Source of the DNA: Erigeron canadensis
Taxonomy: Eukaryota > Streptophyta > Magnoliopsida > Asterales > Asteraceae
Reading direction: 5' to 3'
Length of the DNA stretch: 64,000 nt
Assembly: GCF_010389155.1 (NCBI RefSeq)
Contig: NC_057768.1
Location: 22,143,966 to 22,207,965 of the forward strand
A program made the translations under genes and the position numbers. The notes below the pieces were generated by a model. That model ran no database searches, had not been told where the DNA came from, and saw only the letters and a program-made list of their open reading frames with translations. Positions within the stretch are counted from its first letter, which is position 1, and each line of letters starts with the position of its first letter. Below are positions 11,840 to 22,065 of the stretch, one piece after another.

Positions 11840-11898
11840 CATCAAGACAGCGGTGACAGGTCGGTGGTTGCCCACGCGCAAAGCGACATAACTTGATG
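11840..11898 (-). ncRNA. Structured RNA module, copy 2
   Basis: The outer arms CATCAAG/CTTGATG (7 bp) are unlike those of copy 1 but again complementary. The core differs from copy 1 at only four positions. Two of these form a compensated pair (GTGA/TCAC becomes GTGG/CCAC) and one lies in the loop, which stays GNRA (GGAA becomes GCAA, minus strand). The copies are 9 nt apart. Confidence 0.55.
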
Positions 11899-12700
11899 CA
11901 TTTTTATTGATTTTACTCGTTAATAGTTCTCTGAACTTTTACTTAATCTACTGATTGCCTTTTCTTTTGGGTTTACTACATTATTCATGCAATAGACATT
12001 ATCAGAGATCCCAGATGACTCATAATCCTACTCCGCATGCAACTAGTTCACATTAAATAGTGTAAGATTTAAGGTAAACCATACATCTAAATGAGTTCCT
12101 ACACAAGCACGTAAATTAAGTCCAATTTATACATCTATGCTAATGACTAGAAAGCTCTAAATTGCTAGGTATATTAAAGTCCAGTTAAATGTGCTATGGC
12201 AAACATAATCGCATACAGTTTCAGTCTAAGCTCTAATTCAGTTGGAAGCATGAACAACCACAAATCTGTAGTTAAGCTAACAATTCTGACTAACCGTTCA
12301 TCTTACCAAGCTAATGTTGCTTAATTATCGTCATCTTTTGTCTACTTGCAAAGCTTATAATCTCAAAATAGTTTTCAGACACTTAAAACTTGAAATTTGC
12401 ATGAAATAAGTAGTAGAAAACTCGTTTAAAATCAAACATATTGACCAAGGGTTTTTCTTATTCCATCCCCCCACACTTAAATTGTACAATGCCCTCGTTG
12501 TACTAGTCATAGAATACAAAGGGTAATAGGAAAAACACGTGAAATTTAAAGTAAAAGGATTAACGAAACTTCCCGGGTCTAAAATTCCATTATAATTTGT
12601 TGAAGATGGCATTTGTATGGAGAGAGTTGAACATGATGAGCTTCTTGATAACTTCAATCGTCTCCATTTGATGGCGATCCTTTGTTGCTTCTCCATCTTC
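11899..12700. other. Noncoding 3' region of the Athila-like element
   Basis: No coding sequence with a recognisable domain. A second polypurine-like run (minus strand TTAAGTGTGGGGGG) lies at 12467-12480. Confidence 0.5.
12467..12480 (-). promoter_or_regulatory. Internal polypurine-tract-like site
   Basis: On the minus strand it reads TTAAGTGTGGGGGG, nearly the same as the functional tract beside the 3' LTR. It could act as an internal second-strand primer site, or be a remnant of a duplicated 3' end. Confidence 0.45.
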
Positions 12701-12840
12701 TTTTCTTTTTGGTATTTTCTGATTTTTTAATTTTTTTGGATTTTTGGGTTTTTCTGATTTTTTTGTATTTTTGGTGATCTGGTGCGCAAAACGGAGTTGT
12801 AAACGACGCTGATTGGCGGAAAATGGTTCTGGTGGTGGTG

Positions 12841-12977
12841 CCAGCGGCGCTGGTGAAGTGGGTAGCGGCGCTGGATCTGCACAGGTGTAGGTCCAGCGAC
12901 GCTGGTGGTGTGGCCAGCGGCGCTGGTCTGCCCAGATGCAGTCCCAGCGGCGCTGGTTGTCTGACTAGCGGCGCTCG
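12841..12977. repeat. Palindrome cluster downstream of the protease-like ORF
   Basis: Six units: exact CCAGCGGCGCTGG at 12841, 12914 and 12944; GTAGCGGCGCTGG at 12862; CCAGCGACGCTGG at 12893; CTAGCGGCGCTCG at 12965. They are separated by 8-21 bp of unrelated sequence. Reading frames through them give QRRW or SAAG repeats, which are a by-product. Confidence 0.9.
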
Positions 12978-13032
12978 TGGCTCCTGTACTTGTTCCGCAA
13001 TCTGATTTCTTCAGCGATTTGATGCACAAACT

Positions 13033-13045
13033 CCCCCACACTTAG
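13033..13045 (-). promoter_or_regulatory. Second internal polypurine-tract-like site
   Basis: On the minus strand it reads CTAAGTGTGGGGG, between the protease-like ORF and a palindrome cluster. It is the third such tract in this element. Confidence 0.45.
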
Positions 13046-13134
13046 CTTTTGGTCAAGTGCATGGTTTTCTTCAGACTACAAAGCAAAATACTTCTGCACA
13101 CTTCGATCAATTTATCAAAGATTGAAAATACGAG

Positions 13135-14193
13135 CTAAAACAAAATGAAAAATAGAAACATAAAACACGATTGCAATAAGTTACTTGTTACGAGTGCTTC
13201 CATCCTTTTCCATGCTTCGCCCATTCTTTCTTCTTTTCTCTGTTCGAATTTCTTCATGGCAAACACTGGTTGGAGTTCTTTAACGACTTCTTCCTTTTCC
13301 TCTAAACTCACCCTCCTATACTTTTCTTCGTTTATAGTATCTAATTGCTCCTTCGCTGACATAATAAGAAAATCTCCTCCTGCTGCCTCATCTAAGAGGT
13401 ATTGTTCCATTTCTCCCACTCCATAGTAAAAGCAGTCAACTACGTCATCATTCCAAAATCTGTTAGGAGGGAACCTTATTACTAATCTAATCATACGTTG
13501 CCATGCATCTTCCAGGGTTTCATCTTCCTCTTGCTTGAACAAGTAAACAATGGAAGAGTCTAAAGTCGAATCGATAAACTCTTCTTCTTCTTCTAACGAT
13601 TGTAACATATCCTCCTCTTCAATATTCGGTGTCCGGACGTCCTTTGTTAGAAATTCTTCCAAGTCTCCTTCTTTAAGCTCAATACGGTAGCATTTTGCTT
13701 CTGAATCTTCTCCTTTTATCTCTCCTTTCAACAAAATGCTCTCCGTACCTTTTCTTAGAATGATTTCATCTCTGTCAAAGTCCATGGTTGCCTTTGCTGA
13801 GCGTAAGAATGACCTTCCTAAAATCAAGCTGAGTCCGTGATGGTGAGGAAGATCTAGGACTATGAATGTAACTTCAAATTGTACTCCCTCTATCATAACT
13901 CTAACTCCTTCTTGTTCTATTCCTCTACATAGTGAGACATCACTAATGCTTTCCAATTTCATGCCTTTTTCATTTCCTCCTTTTAGGCTTAGGAATTCAT
14001 GTAAAATTCTTGGCATAATATTTACGTTTGATCCTGAATCAAGTAGTGCCAATACAGTTCCAGCTTCATTTATTTGACATTTAATCATCAATTTTCCTGG
14101 CAGCTCTTGACTATAATCGTTCCATTCCGTGTTAGGTTCCGGTTTCGCAAAGGCAATTGTTTTTCCTCTCGTTCCGATCAAGACCGGCTTCAA
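13135..14193 (-). CDS. Retropepsin-like protein of the Athila-like element
   Basis: 352 residues. An aspartic protease motif LLDSGSNVNIMP (residues 50-61, catalytic Asp52) and a downstream ILGRSFL (124-130) define a single retropepsin-like fold of the kind found in plant gypsy Gag-Pro. The rest is Glu/Asp-rich and not recognised; no reverse transcriptase motif follows. The first codon is not certain: the frame overlaps the upstream gag-position ORF by about 60 bp in a different frame, so the protein may be made by frameshifting, or one frameshift mutation may have split a single Gag-Pro frame. The product would process the element's own particle protein. Membership in the element rests on position between its LTRs. 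Confidence 0.7.
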   Translation of the reverse strand: MKPVLIGTRGKTIAFAKPEPNTEWNDYSQELPGKLMIKCQINEAGTVLALLDSGSNVNIMPRILHEFLSLKGGNEKGMKLESISDVSLCRGIEQEGVRVMIEGVQFEVTFIVLDLPHHHGLSLILGRSFLRSAKATMDFDRDEIILRKGTESILLKGEIKGEDSEAKCYRIELKEGDLEEFLTKDVRTPNIEEEDMLQSLEEEEEFIDSTLDSSIVYLFKQEEDETLEDAWQRMIRLVIRFPPNRFWNDDVVDCFYYGVGEMEQYLLDEAAGGDFLIMSAKEQLDTINEEKYRRVSLEEKEEVVKELQPVFAMKKFEQRKEERMGEAWKRMEALVTSNLLQSCFMFLFFILF

Positions 14194-14989
14194 AATTTCT
14201 CGCTGCCCAGTCCCAGCGGCACTGGTGATGTCCAGGTGTCCTTCCAGCGGCGCTGGCGGGAGTCCAGCGGCGCTGGGCCCCTTCTAGAAAGTCATCAAGG
14301 GTGCTAGTCGATCTCCAACGACGTTGGTTCGGTGTGATAACTTCATTAAGCGATTTCCTAACCTCGTTAACTCTCTCCTTAAGTCTCCTAAAGTTTTCCA
14401 TCGTCCACTTGACGTGATTGAGGGTAGAATATAACTCGGTCTCCTTTAGTTTCCACTTAGATTTATCCTCTCCATTTATCTTCATGTTTGTCAATTCTCC
14501 TACTAACTCTTTCAACTTTTCTTCGATTCTCTTCCATATTGTGTCTGCTTTTTCCTGCAACAAACTCTGAACGTCTTCCGCTTTCGTGACGCAGAGATCA
14601 TATGTAACCTTCTCATGGCATGCTTCCTCGGCCGACACTTCTCTGATATAATTCACAATTTCATTCATCGAGTTAAGGAATTTCCAATGTAGTTTCATGC
14701 ATTCTTCCCATGCTTTCTTCCATTCTACGTAATCCTTCTGATTGAAGTTCACAATTCCTTCCATTAGTTGTTCTTGCCGTATGAGCATCTCTAAGAGTTT
14801 CACCTTTGACCATTGGTACGGATTAGTGCCATTTCCGAAGCTTTGGAGTTCCTTCGGCTGCAATGGTATGGTTCTCATCATTTCGGGTGGATCCCCCAGA
14901 CTTCTTTTTGCTCTTTTCTCTCCCGGAATAAAACGTATTAAAGCCTCCTGATCGTAACTCTTAATTCCGGGCCTAAAATTAGCTGACAT
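14132..14989 (-). CDS. Gag-position coiled-coil protein of the Athila-like element
   Basis: 285 residues starting MSANFRPG. Residues about 70-220 are highly charged and rich in Lys, Glu and Leu with heptad-like spacing, suggesting coiled coil. I see no CCHC zinc knuckle and no standard retrotransposon Gag signature, so the particle-protein role is inferred from position after the primer site and before the protease-like ORF. The C-terminal 60 residues are encoded across a cluster of 13-bp palindromes (14213-14327) and contain QRRW repeats as a result. The ATG is the first long in-frame start. The leader upstream has another palindrome cluster at 15040-15108. Confidence 0.6.
   Translation of the reverse strand: MSANFRPGIKSYDQEALIRFIPGEKRAKRSLGDPPEMMRTIPLQPKELQSFGNGTNPYQWSKVKLLEMLIRQEQLMEGIVNFNQKDYVEWKKAWEECMKLHWKFLNSMNEIVNYIREVSAEEACHEKVTYDLCVTKAEDVQSLLQEKADTIWKRIEEKLKELVGELTNMKINGEDKSKWKLKETELYSTLNHVKWTMENFRRLKERVNEVRKSLNEVITPNQRRWRSTSTLDDFLEGAQRRWTPASAAGRTPGHHQCRWDWAARNFEAGLDRNERKNNCLCETGT
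14213..14327. repeat. Palindrome cluster within coding sequence
   Basis: Units at 14213 (CCAGCGGCACTGG), 14244 and 14264 (exact CCAGCGGCGCTGG) and 14315 (CCAACGACGTTGG). In the last, both arms changed together so pairing is kept. The cluster lies at the overlap of the gag-position and protease-like frames. Confidence 0.85.
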
Positions 14990-15039
14990 GAAAGAAGAAG
15001 TGAACTCGGAATTAGGGTTTCCAGGCTATTCCGGTCCAC

Positions 15040-15108
15040 CCAGCGGCGCTGGTGAGTCTCCAGTGGCGCTGGCTTCAGTCGGCGCTGGTTTGAGCCCAGC
15101 GGCATTGG
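15040..15108. repeat. Palindrome cluster in the leader before the gag-position ORF
   Basis: Exact unit at 15040-15052, CCAGTGGCGCTGG at 15060, and partial units near 15080 and 15096. On the element strand it is about 50-120 nt upstream of the gag-position start codon. Confidence 0.8.
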
Positions 15109-15545
15109 CTCGTGCTGCACGAAGGATTCTCAGTTTTTTTTTTCTTTTTTTTTCTTCCTCCATTTCTGATTCACATTCGTCACACTTCCTCCAATGCATG
15201 GTACCTATCTTGACTGAAATGACTAAACAAAGACTAAAGAAAAAAGAAACAAGAACGAAAAAGAGCAAAGAAACACGAAAACAATTAGTATCTTCTAAAA
15301 CAATATGAAATCTTAACTAACTTAGATGCAAACAATCTATCCTTATTTCTAGAAACAGTAAAAGGAAAATATTTTTGGATTTTTAAATTTTAAAAGAAAA
15401 ATTAAAATGCAACTAATTAAGCTAAACCTATTTTTGACCTAATTTGACCTAATTTTGACCTAATATGAAATGCTAAAAAGTAACTACTTCGTGCCGAAAC
15501 ACAAAATAGGGTCGAACTACACTACTAAACTAAGAATGCGTCGCG

Positions 15546-15563
15546 TCCCCGGCAACGGCGCCA
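15546..15563 (-). promoter_or_regulatory. Primer binding site, tRNA-Asp type
   Basis: The + strand reads TCCCCGGCAACGGCGCCA, the 3' end of plant tRNA-Asp including CCA; the element strand is complementary to it. It lies 8 nt from the 5' LTR. tRNA-Asp priming is characteristic of Athila elements. Confidence 0.85.
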
Positions 15564-15571
15564 AAAAGACT

Positions 15572-17160
15572 TGATGGGTGTATATTTTATTTATTTATTT
15601 ATTCCTAGTCTTTAAAATTTATGTTGTACAAGTAACTATCTAAACTAACACACACTTTAACGAGCAGCGAACCCGGTCAGTTGAGTATAGCCTAGTGGTA
15701 AATTACAGGATCGTTCGCAGGGACGCGTTGCGTTACCTAATCTAGTAGTACGTGTAATTCTAGTTTGTTTGGGGGTTTGTCACTAACTCCTAATAAACTA
15801 ATTTTTAGCAATTAAATAAGAAAATATAACCAAATGCTTTGCAGCAAAAGGCTACTCTGAAAATAGTTTTGAAAGGACGAATATCAGTAATTAAATTAAA
15901 ATACTTGTTTGGCATCTCCGATCTCATGGTACGACCAAATACTATCCTACTGGTTTGTTAGCCTGTTGGAAACTTAATCACGGTTCAGATTCTTGTTAGA
16001 TTCACTTTACCTAAGTAGTAGTGTTGTCGCTAGACTCACACTACCCTTTAAAACAAATTCTCGCTAGATTCATTGTTTTAAGTATTATGACCTAAAGTTT
16101 GTGTTACTAATTCATCTTTTAATTATCCGGCTCTTAAGCTATGACCAGATATAATTCCCTCCGGTGACCACAGTGCTCGTTTCCAAGTCAAAGGATCGCG
16201 TCTGGTATTGTTAAGCTTCATGTTCAATTCACCCTAGTTACTATGGTTCTGGATCCCTCGGTTACAAGTGAATCACTTTTTACTTCTAGTTATAGACCGA
16301 CTAGTTGTTTTCTGTCCTAGCATATTAGTCCTAGTACATGATCATAGACAATCATCAGAATTAAACTAATATGTTCAGATATAAAACCAATAGCAACATG
16401 AATTACTAATAAACATGGATCTACGATAAACAGTAAAGCACACTCCAACGATATCTAAACAAACACAGTAAAACAATAAGCGTCTACATGATCACATTGA
16501 TCCAAACAAGTATTCAGCTTACTAGCCTAGCATTATTAAAGGAATAACAAAGTCTGAGAATATAAAAGACATAGTTCAAAGACAAAGAGTAAATAAAGAT
16601 GAAAGATCTAGACCAAGAGTGAAGATCGGAAGGTGTTTAGATGCTCCAAAACCTTCTTGGAATCTGCAATTTCGATCTAGGGTTATTCCTGGGCGGCTAG
16701 GGCTGCTGAATCGGCTCTCTCCTAGGGTTTTGAGGGTTAGTTCGACTTAAATAGGTGTTTAAGTAGGTTACTGATCTAGGCCGACCAGCGGCGCTGGCTA
16801 ATGGGCTAGCGGCGTTGGTGATACTTCAAGCGACCGCTGGTGAAGCTTCGAGCGGCGCTTGTGGTCTGGAGAGCGTTCACTGGTGAGCACCAGCGGCGCT
16901 GGGTATGTATCCAGCGGCGCTGGTGGCTGTTGTCTTGCACTTGAGTCTTCGTTTGGCTCCCAAACCACTTCCTTGTGTCTTGTAACTTCATAGGCTTCCT
17001 TCTTGAGTCAGTTGATGTCATTTACCCTCCCTCGCATCTTCCGGGAACCTGCACAAACATATCATTCATTAAGTATCGATAGTTCCGGAATATTAACTCA
17101 TTTAAGCATAGAAATGAAGCCTTTCTTTAGGGGTTTTTATCACAAAATGGACGCTCATCA
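15572..17160 (-). repeat. 5' LTR of the Athila-like element
   Basis: 1589 bp, TGATGGG to GCTCATCA. On the minus strand it is the transcribing LTR. Compared with the other LTR it has a 21-bp insertion that adds one palindrome (16911-16923). The TATTTAAG box lies near 16745-16755 on the minus strand. Confidence 0.95.
16785..16923. repeat. Palindrome cluster in the 5' LTR
   Basis: Exact CCAGCGGCGCTGG at 16785, 16890 and 16911; CTAGCGGCGTTGG at 16806; decayed units near 16829 and 16850. It lies just upstream of the TATA-like box on the element strand. Confidence 0.9.
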
Positions 17161-17349
17161 AACATCAACTCAGGACCCCACTAGTTAAACTATGACTCAA
17201 ATTTAAAACTACTAAGCAATGATCAATTGACTAATAAAAATTTTGTTATATAATGTCTTTACACTGTTATGAGCTCGAAGTGTAACTAATAGACAAAAAA
17301 AATATGAATAAGGAGAAAAATATTTTTCATTAACATAATAATAATAATG

Positions 17350-19900
17350 ACCAATAAGTACAACATGCTATCATAATGGGTCTTTTAGTAAGCCTCATCT
17401 TCGACACGTGTCCTACGAAGATTTTAGGAGGAACACCTTCGGTCATTGGATCCATTAGCATATTTATGTGTACTTATGTACTCAATACAAAGAACATTTT
17501 CCTCAATCCATTCACGTAAAACAGATACTTTGTATCGAGATACATGTCAGCACCAGTTGAACTGTTACTGTTCAAAGAATTACGGGAGTTGAGTTATCAC
17601 AGTAAAGCTTCAATGGTCTAATAATAATAAAGTTGACGACTTTCGAGTCCACTAACCAGATTCTTTAACAACATCTCATGACATGAAATTATGAACGTTC
17701 AGCCATCATGCTAGAGGTTGTAGTCAGTTTCTATCTATGACTCCGTCAAAAGATAGGTTTTCCAGCTAATCACAAATATACATCCAGAAGTAGATTTCTT
17801 ATTGGAATTAAAACATCCCACTACTTCTAAGTTGTCACATCTTCTATAAGTTAATATGTAGTCTTTGGTCCTTTGCAGATATCGTAGAACCTTTTTAGCC
17901 ATTTTCCAATATGCTAATCCGGGATTATATACTTAACTCCCAAGCATACCGGCAATATGAGCGATATCTGGACGAGTACAGACCTGAGCGTTTGTAATGC
18001 TCTTAACTACTTACGAGTAAGGTATCATCCTCATTTGCTACTTATTAATCTCAATGAGGTATCATCCTCATTTGCTACTTATTAATCTCAATGTTCGAAC
18101 TTCGGAAACAATTACATACGTCTCCTTTTACTAATAGATCTATAGTGCGTGTGTAATGTTGCATGTTACGGCATTCTAAGATGTGTTCAATATAAGTCTT
18201 TTGAGAAAGTACCAGAACATTATTACGCCTATCCCGATGTATTTCGATACTTGTGACATTAAAGGCATCACCGAGATCTTTTATGTCGACATTTTACGAA
18301 AAGTAAACGCTTCAACTCATGCAACATATCCAAGTTGTCATTTGCAAGTATAATATCATTCACGTACAAAACAAGGATTGTAAATTTACTCCCACTGATC
18401 TTGAGATTCGTGTATTAATCCACTTAATTCTTCAGGAAGTCTTGTATTTTTGTGACTTCATTAAGCTTAAGGTACCATTTTAGTGATGCTTGCTTCAACC
18501 TATATATGGACTTATTCAACTTGTAGTCCATGTGCTATTTACCTAATGGAATTTCAGGTTCACATGTATACGTCTTATTGCAAGTTTCCATTCTGGAATG
18601 TAGTTTTGACATCTATCTAATGTAACTCTAAATCATAATAAGTTAAGAATGCCATGACGATCCTTAAGGAATTAATCTTTATGAGACAGAGATAAGGTCT
18701 CTTGATAATCGATTCCTTCCTTTTGAGTAAAGCCCTTCGCAAATGGTTATGGCCTTATAGCGTGTGACATTTCCATTCAGGTCTAATTTGGTTTTCAAGA
18801 TCCACTTACAAGTTATAGATTTTGATTCTTCAAGAAATTCAACCAAGTCCCAAACGTCATTATGCTATATGGAATTAAGCCCTCAAATTATGGCTTCATT
18901 CCACTAAGTGGCATGATCGCTATTAATGCCTTCTTAATAAGAGGTAGGATCAGTAAGTTTTCCAATGTCCTCAACTTCAGTTATGAAATCATCAAAGTTA
19001 TGGTCTTGTGTGACCTAGATAATCTCCTGAGTTGATTTTCAGGTTCAGTAAGGAAGATGCTTTAGCAATAATAATAAGATGCTTTAACATTAGTAGTATC
19101 TTGATTAGGAGGATTAGGTTTTTGATTTTGATTAGGAGAAAGTGGATCAGTGATATTAGGAGCAGCGTTGGGTACAAGAGGAGTTATCGGAGGAGTAATA
19201 ATAACCGACGAGTGGTTCCCCCCGCTTCTTGTACTTCCTGCAAATCTTAAGTTATGATTTGTCGTGCTCTCACTGATCTCTTAGTTCTCATGAAATGTGA
19301 CATACTGCCTGTCAATAATGCTAGTAGAGTAGGAAAGACAATAAAACTAATAACCAATAACAACAATGCGTAAGGCCTCAGTCCAAAGGAAAGTAGGTAA
19401 GTTAGTGTTGACAAACATACTTTTCACCATGTCCATTAAGGTTCTATTTCTCCTTTTAGCAACATAAAATTTTGTTGAGAAAAACCAAACATGGTATATT
19501 GGTTACTTATGTCTTGTTCCTTTCAAAAGTTATGGAAAGGATTAAGAGCTTAACCAATATCAATATGTCAACCATAATACTCACCTCCTCTATCTGATCT
19601 CACAACTTTTATTTTATGATCAAGTTGGTTTAAAACCAAAATTTTAAGATCAATAAAAGTCTCTAAGGGTTCAGATCAGATATAGGTGCATATAATATGA
19701 ATAATCGTTAATGAATCTAATAAGTGATGTATGTTCTGAGATGGTTGCGGGATAGGGGCTACTAACATCAGAGTGAATTATTTCCAACAAGTTGGAACTT
19801 CTAGTGGCTCCTTTCTTAATCCCTTAAGCCATTGAATACATTTTTTACAATCACTAAAGTCAAGAGAATGTAATATTCCATCCTTTATGAGTCGTATCAT
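17350..19900 (-). pseudogene. Decayed copia pol (integrase to reverse transcriptase/RNase H)
   Basis: No long frame survives, but minus-strand landmarks are readable. Integrase: VVRSDRGGE near 19575-19600 and an NRTL-type motif near 19440. Reverse transcriptase: a SIYRLKQAS block near 18480-18520, and the catalytic motif near 18355-18375, which reads YVND instead of the usual YVDD. The order matches copia (integrase before reverse transcriptase). Many stops and indels show long inactivity. Confidence 0.75.
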
Positions 19901-20549
19901 GCGAACTCGTGAGATGTGGCTAAGATATTTATGCCACATTATGGAAAAATTCTCTAATTATTTAGGTGATTTTGTCTTTGTTTGAGTTATGTCATCAATA
20001 TTATGAGACAACAAAGACTGTGACACATTATGATCTAGTTCTAACTGATACAAGAATCCATCAAAGAAACTATGACCAAGAAATTCATTATTATGAGTAA
20101 TGGCAATATCGTCGTAACCATGAATTAATACATAACTTTCAAGGTGTTAGACTAGAAAAAATAGACACAATGTTCCGAGAAATTCTCGGTACACCCATCC
20201 GCTTTAAAAGCACCTTTTTCACTTTCTCACTGGATTGCGGAGCGAAGCCACTCGACCAGAGGGAGAGGAATGAGTACTCTCTCTCCTCATTCCATAAGGT
20301 ATCCACTAGTTTAATACGCTTTCAAGTGTTTATATGTAAATCATAAGTCTCTATGGTTTCGACATATAAGAGATCAACCGTTCCAACTCTAAGCTTTCTT
20401 TGGTCATTTGATAGCTTCTGAGTTGTATGGAATCCTTATTTTAAGTTAATCACATGAACCATAGAACTAGAATCACTCACACATGTAATAATAGATACAT
20501 CAAATATAAAAAAGAATCAAATATTACATGAAATAAGTTACCTTTATAA

Positions 20550-21860
20550 GCTAGCTACTCCTTGATTTTAGGGCAATCTGGGCACAAACAGAATTTGCAG
20601 TTAGGATTGCTCGTCAAGAAATTAAAGCTAGAAGCAACAGCACCATGATTAGCCTTTTGAACTTTATTTGCAGTATTTTTATTGTCATATCTTTCCTTTT
20701 AATGGAATTAGCAGTGGTAGTAAGGTGAACACTTTAGGTTGGCCCAACTTAAGACGTACATTTTCTTGCACACACATTGCTATTTGGTTCACTCATCGAC
20801 CATTTATCCTTCATAGCATTATATCTATTTTTTTTTTTTTTGAAGGTGTCGGAATGAGCAAGCAATGAGGTCATCATAAAATTCATAAGAAAATTGTCAG
20901 CGACTTCCATTTTAGGACTCTTAAACTTATGAGTCGTGTCAGTCATATTCATTATGTGTTCACAAACACTGCTATTTCCTTTGTTCTTAAGCTAATTGCA
21001 TACGCTTTATACATTCCCGCATATACTTTAATTGATGAAGTTCTTGACCATCATTAGTGACAAGTGATTCGCCCTATCCCACTGTCTTAAAATTCGCTTT
21101 CTAAGTTGTAGAAAAGTTAGCAGTAATAGCAGTGGGTTCATTATGGCGAATGACATAGTCAAGGTCTAGCATCTTCAGAGTTAGAGGTAATTAATCCTTT
21201 CATAAAGCAAAATTTGCATCAATAAGTGGCTTAATACCTAAGTTAGGTACTACAGTGGAAATAAAGAGGATATTAATTTATGATACAAGCAATAGAAGAT
21301 TATTAAAGTAATGCCTAAAACTAAGGGCAATAAGATTATAGTGACATAATTAGCTATCTAAGGCAAACCAACTAATGTCTAATAGTAATGGAACTAGAGT
21401 AATGCCTAAAATAAGAAAGGGCTAATAATAATGTTCCTCATAATGACATAATTAGATAACTAAGGCAGACTAAGTAATGTCTCTAAACATAATGGAACTA
21501 AAGTAATGTTCCTAAAAGTAATGAGACTAAGGCCATTATACTAATGAAGCTAGTGATAAGTAAACCTATTGTAAACACCAAAACAATAAGTTAACATAAG
21601 GCTCTACTTAGAATTTACATCACCTTTGGGCAGAAGTAACTAATATCTAAGTACAAATGAGCATTAGGGTCGTGCAACACAACGCTTATCTTTTGACCTT
21701 TGGAAACAAAATAAAGAATCGTGTATATTATGCATGAAAATAATCCTTTTAGCACAAAAAAGTATATTAAATCACCTTTGGGAAGAATCAATATACTTAG
21801 TGTTCATTATGCAAAAGAAAAAGAATGATAGCACCATGAGAATCACATTTGACCTTTGGG
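20550..21860 (-). pseudogene. Decayed copia gag region
   Basis: Lies between the pol remnants and the leader of the same element. Cys-rich sequence near 20570-20610 on the minus strand may be the former zinc knuckle. No frame is intact. Many short TAATG and CTAAGG repeats occur at 21270-21560. Confidence 0.45.
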
Positions 21861-21884
21861 CACAAATGATGAAACCATGTACAT

Positions 21885-21992
21885 TAGTGCGAAGCCCCCA
21901 CACATTACGGGGGTCCGGGGGCAGTGCCCCTGGTAGTGGGGTCCAAGGGGCTGCCCTTGGCGGGGTCCAAGGGACAGAGCCCCTAGCTGGGA
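21885..21992 (-). repeat. GC-rich leader block with GGGGTCC/GGGGC repeats
   Basis: A striking GC-rich island in an AT-rich neighbourhood: three GGGTCC units alternate with G-run and C-run pairs (GGGGGCAGTGCCCCTGG, AAGGGGCTGCCCTTGG), each able to fold on itself. It lies in the untranslated leader of the copia. Confidence 0.6.
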
Positions 21993-22065
21993 TCGAGTTA
22001 TAGTAAGCACAGACTCATTCATCAGCTAAAATCATCTTCAGTATAATACAAACTTAAGTAATAAC

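Larger units (their letters stand above)
9738..17160 (-). mobile_element. Non-autonomous Athila-like Ty3/gypsy LTR element
   Basis: A complete 7.4-kb element. LTRs of 1565 and 1589 bp begin TGAT and end ATCA and differ at only a few percent of positions. The perfect duplication AACAT flanks it (9733-9737 and 17161-17165). The primer site matches the 3' end of tRNA-Asp, as in Athila elements, and the polypurine tract reads AAGTGTGGGG before TATA-TGATGAG on the minus strand. The interior codes only for a coiled-coil gag-position protein and a retropepsin-like protein. I find no reverse transcriptase, RNase H or integrase, so it depends on a helper. It sits inside the copia 9178-22994. Confidence 0.9.

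Noticed and set aside
11770..11898. Hammerhead or twister ribozyme
   Set aside because: The hammerhead core (CTGATGA and GAAA) is absent and I could not align the twister conserved loops, so no ribozyme class is claimed.
12727..13041. ORF rich in SAAG and QRRW repeats
   Set aside because: It is a translation of the palindrome cluster on one strand and has no domain.
10948..16923. Regular short palindromic repeats resembling a CRISPR array
   Set aside because: Plant context, no constant spacer length, dispersed in a retrotransposon, and no cas genes.
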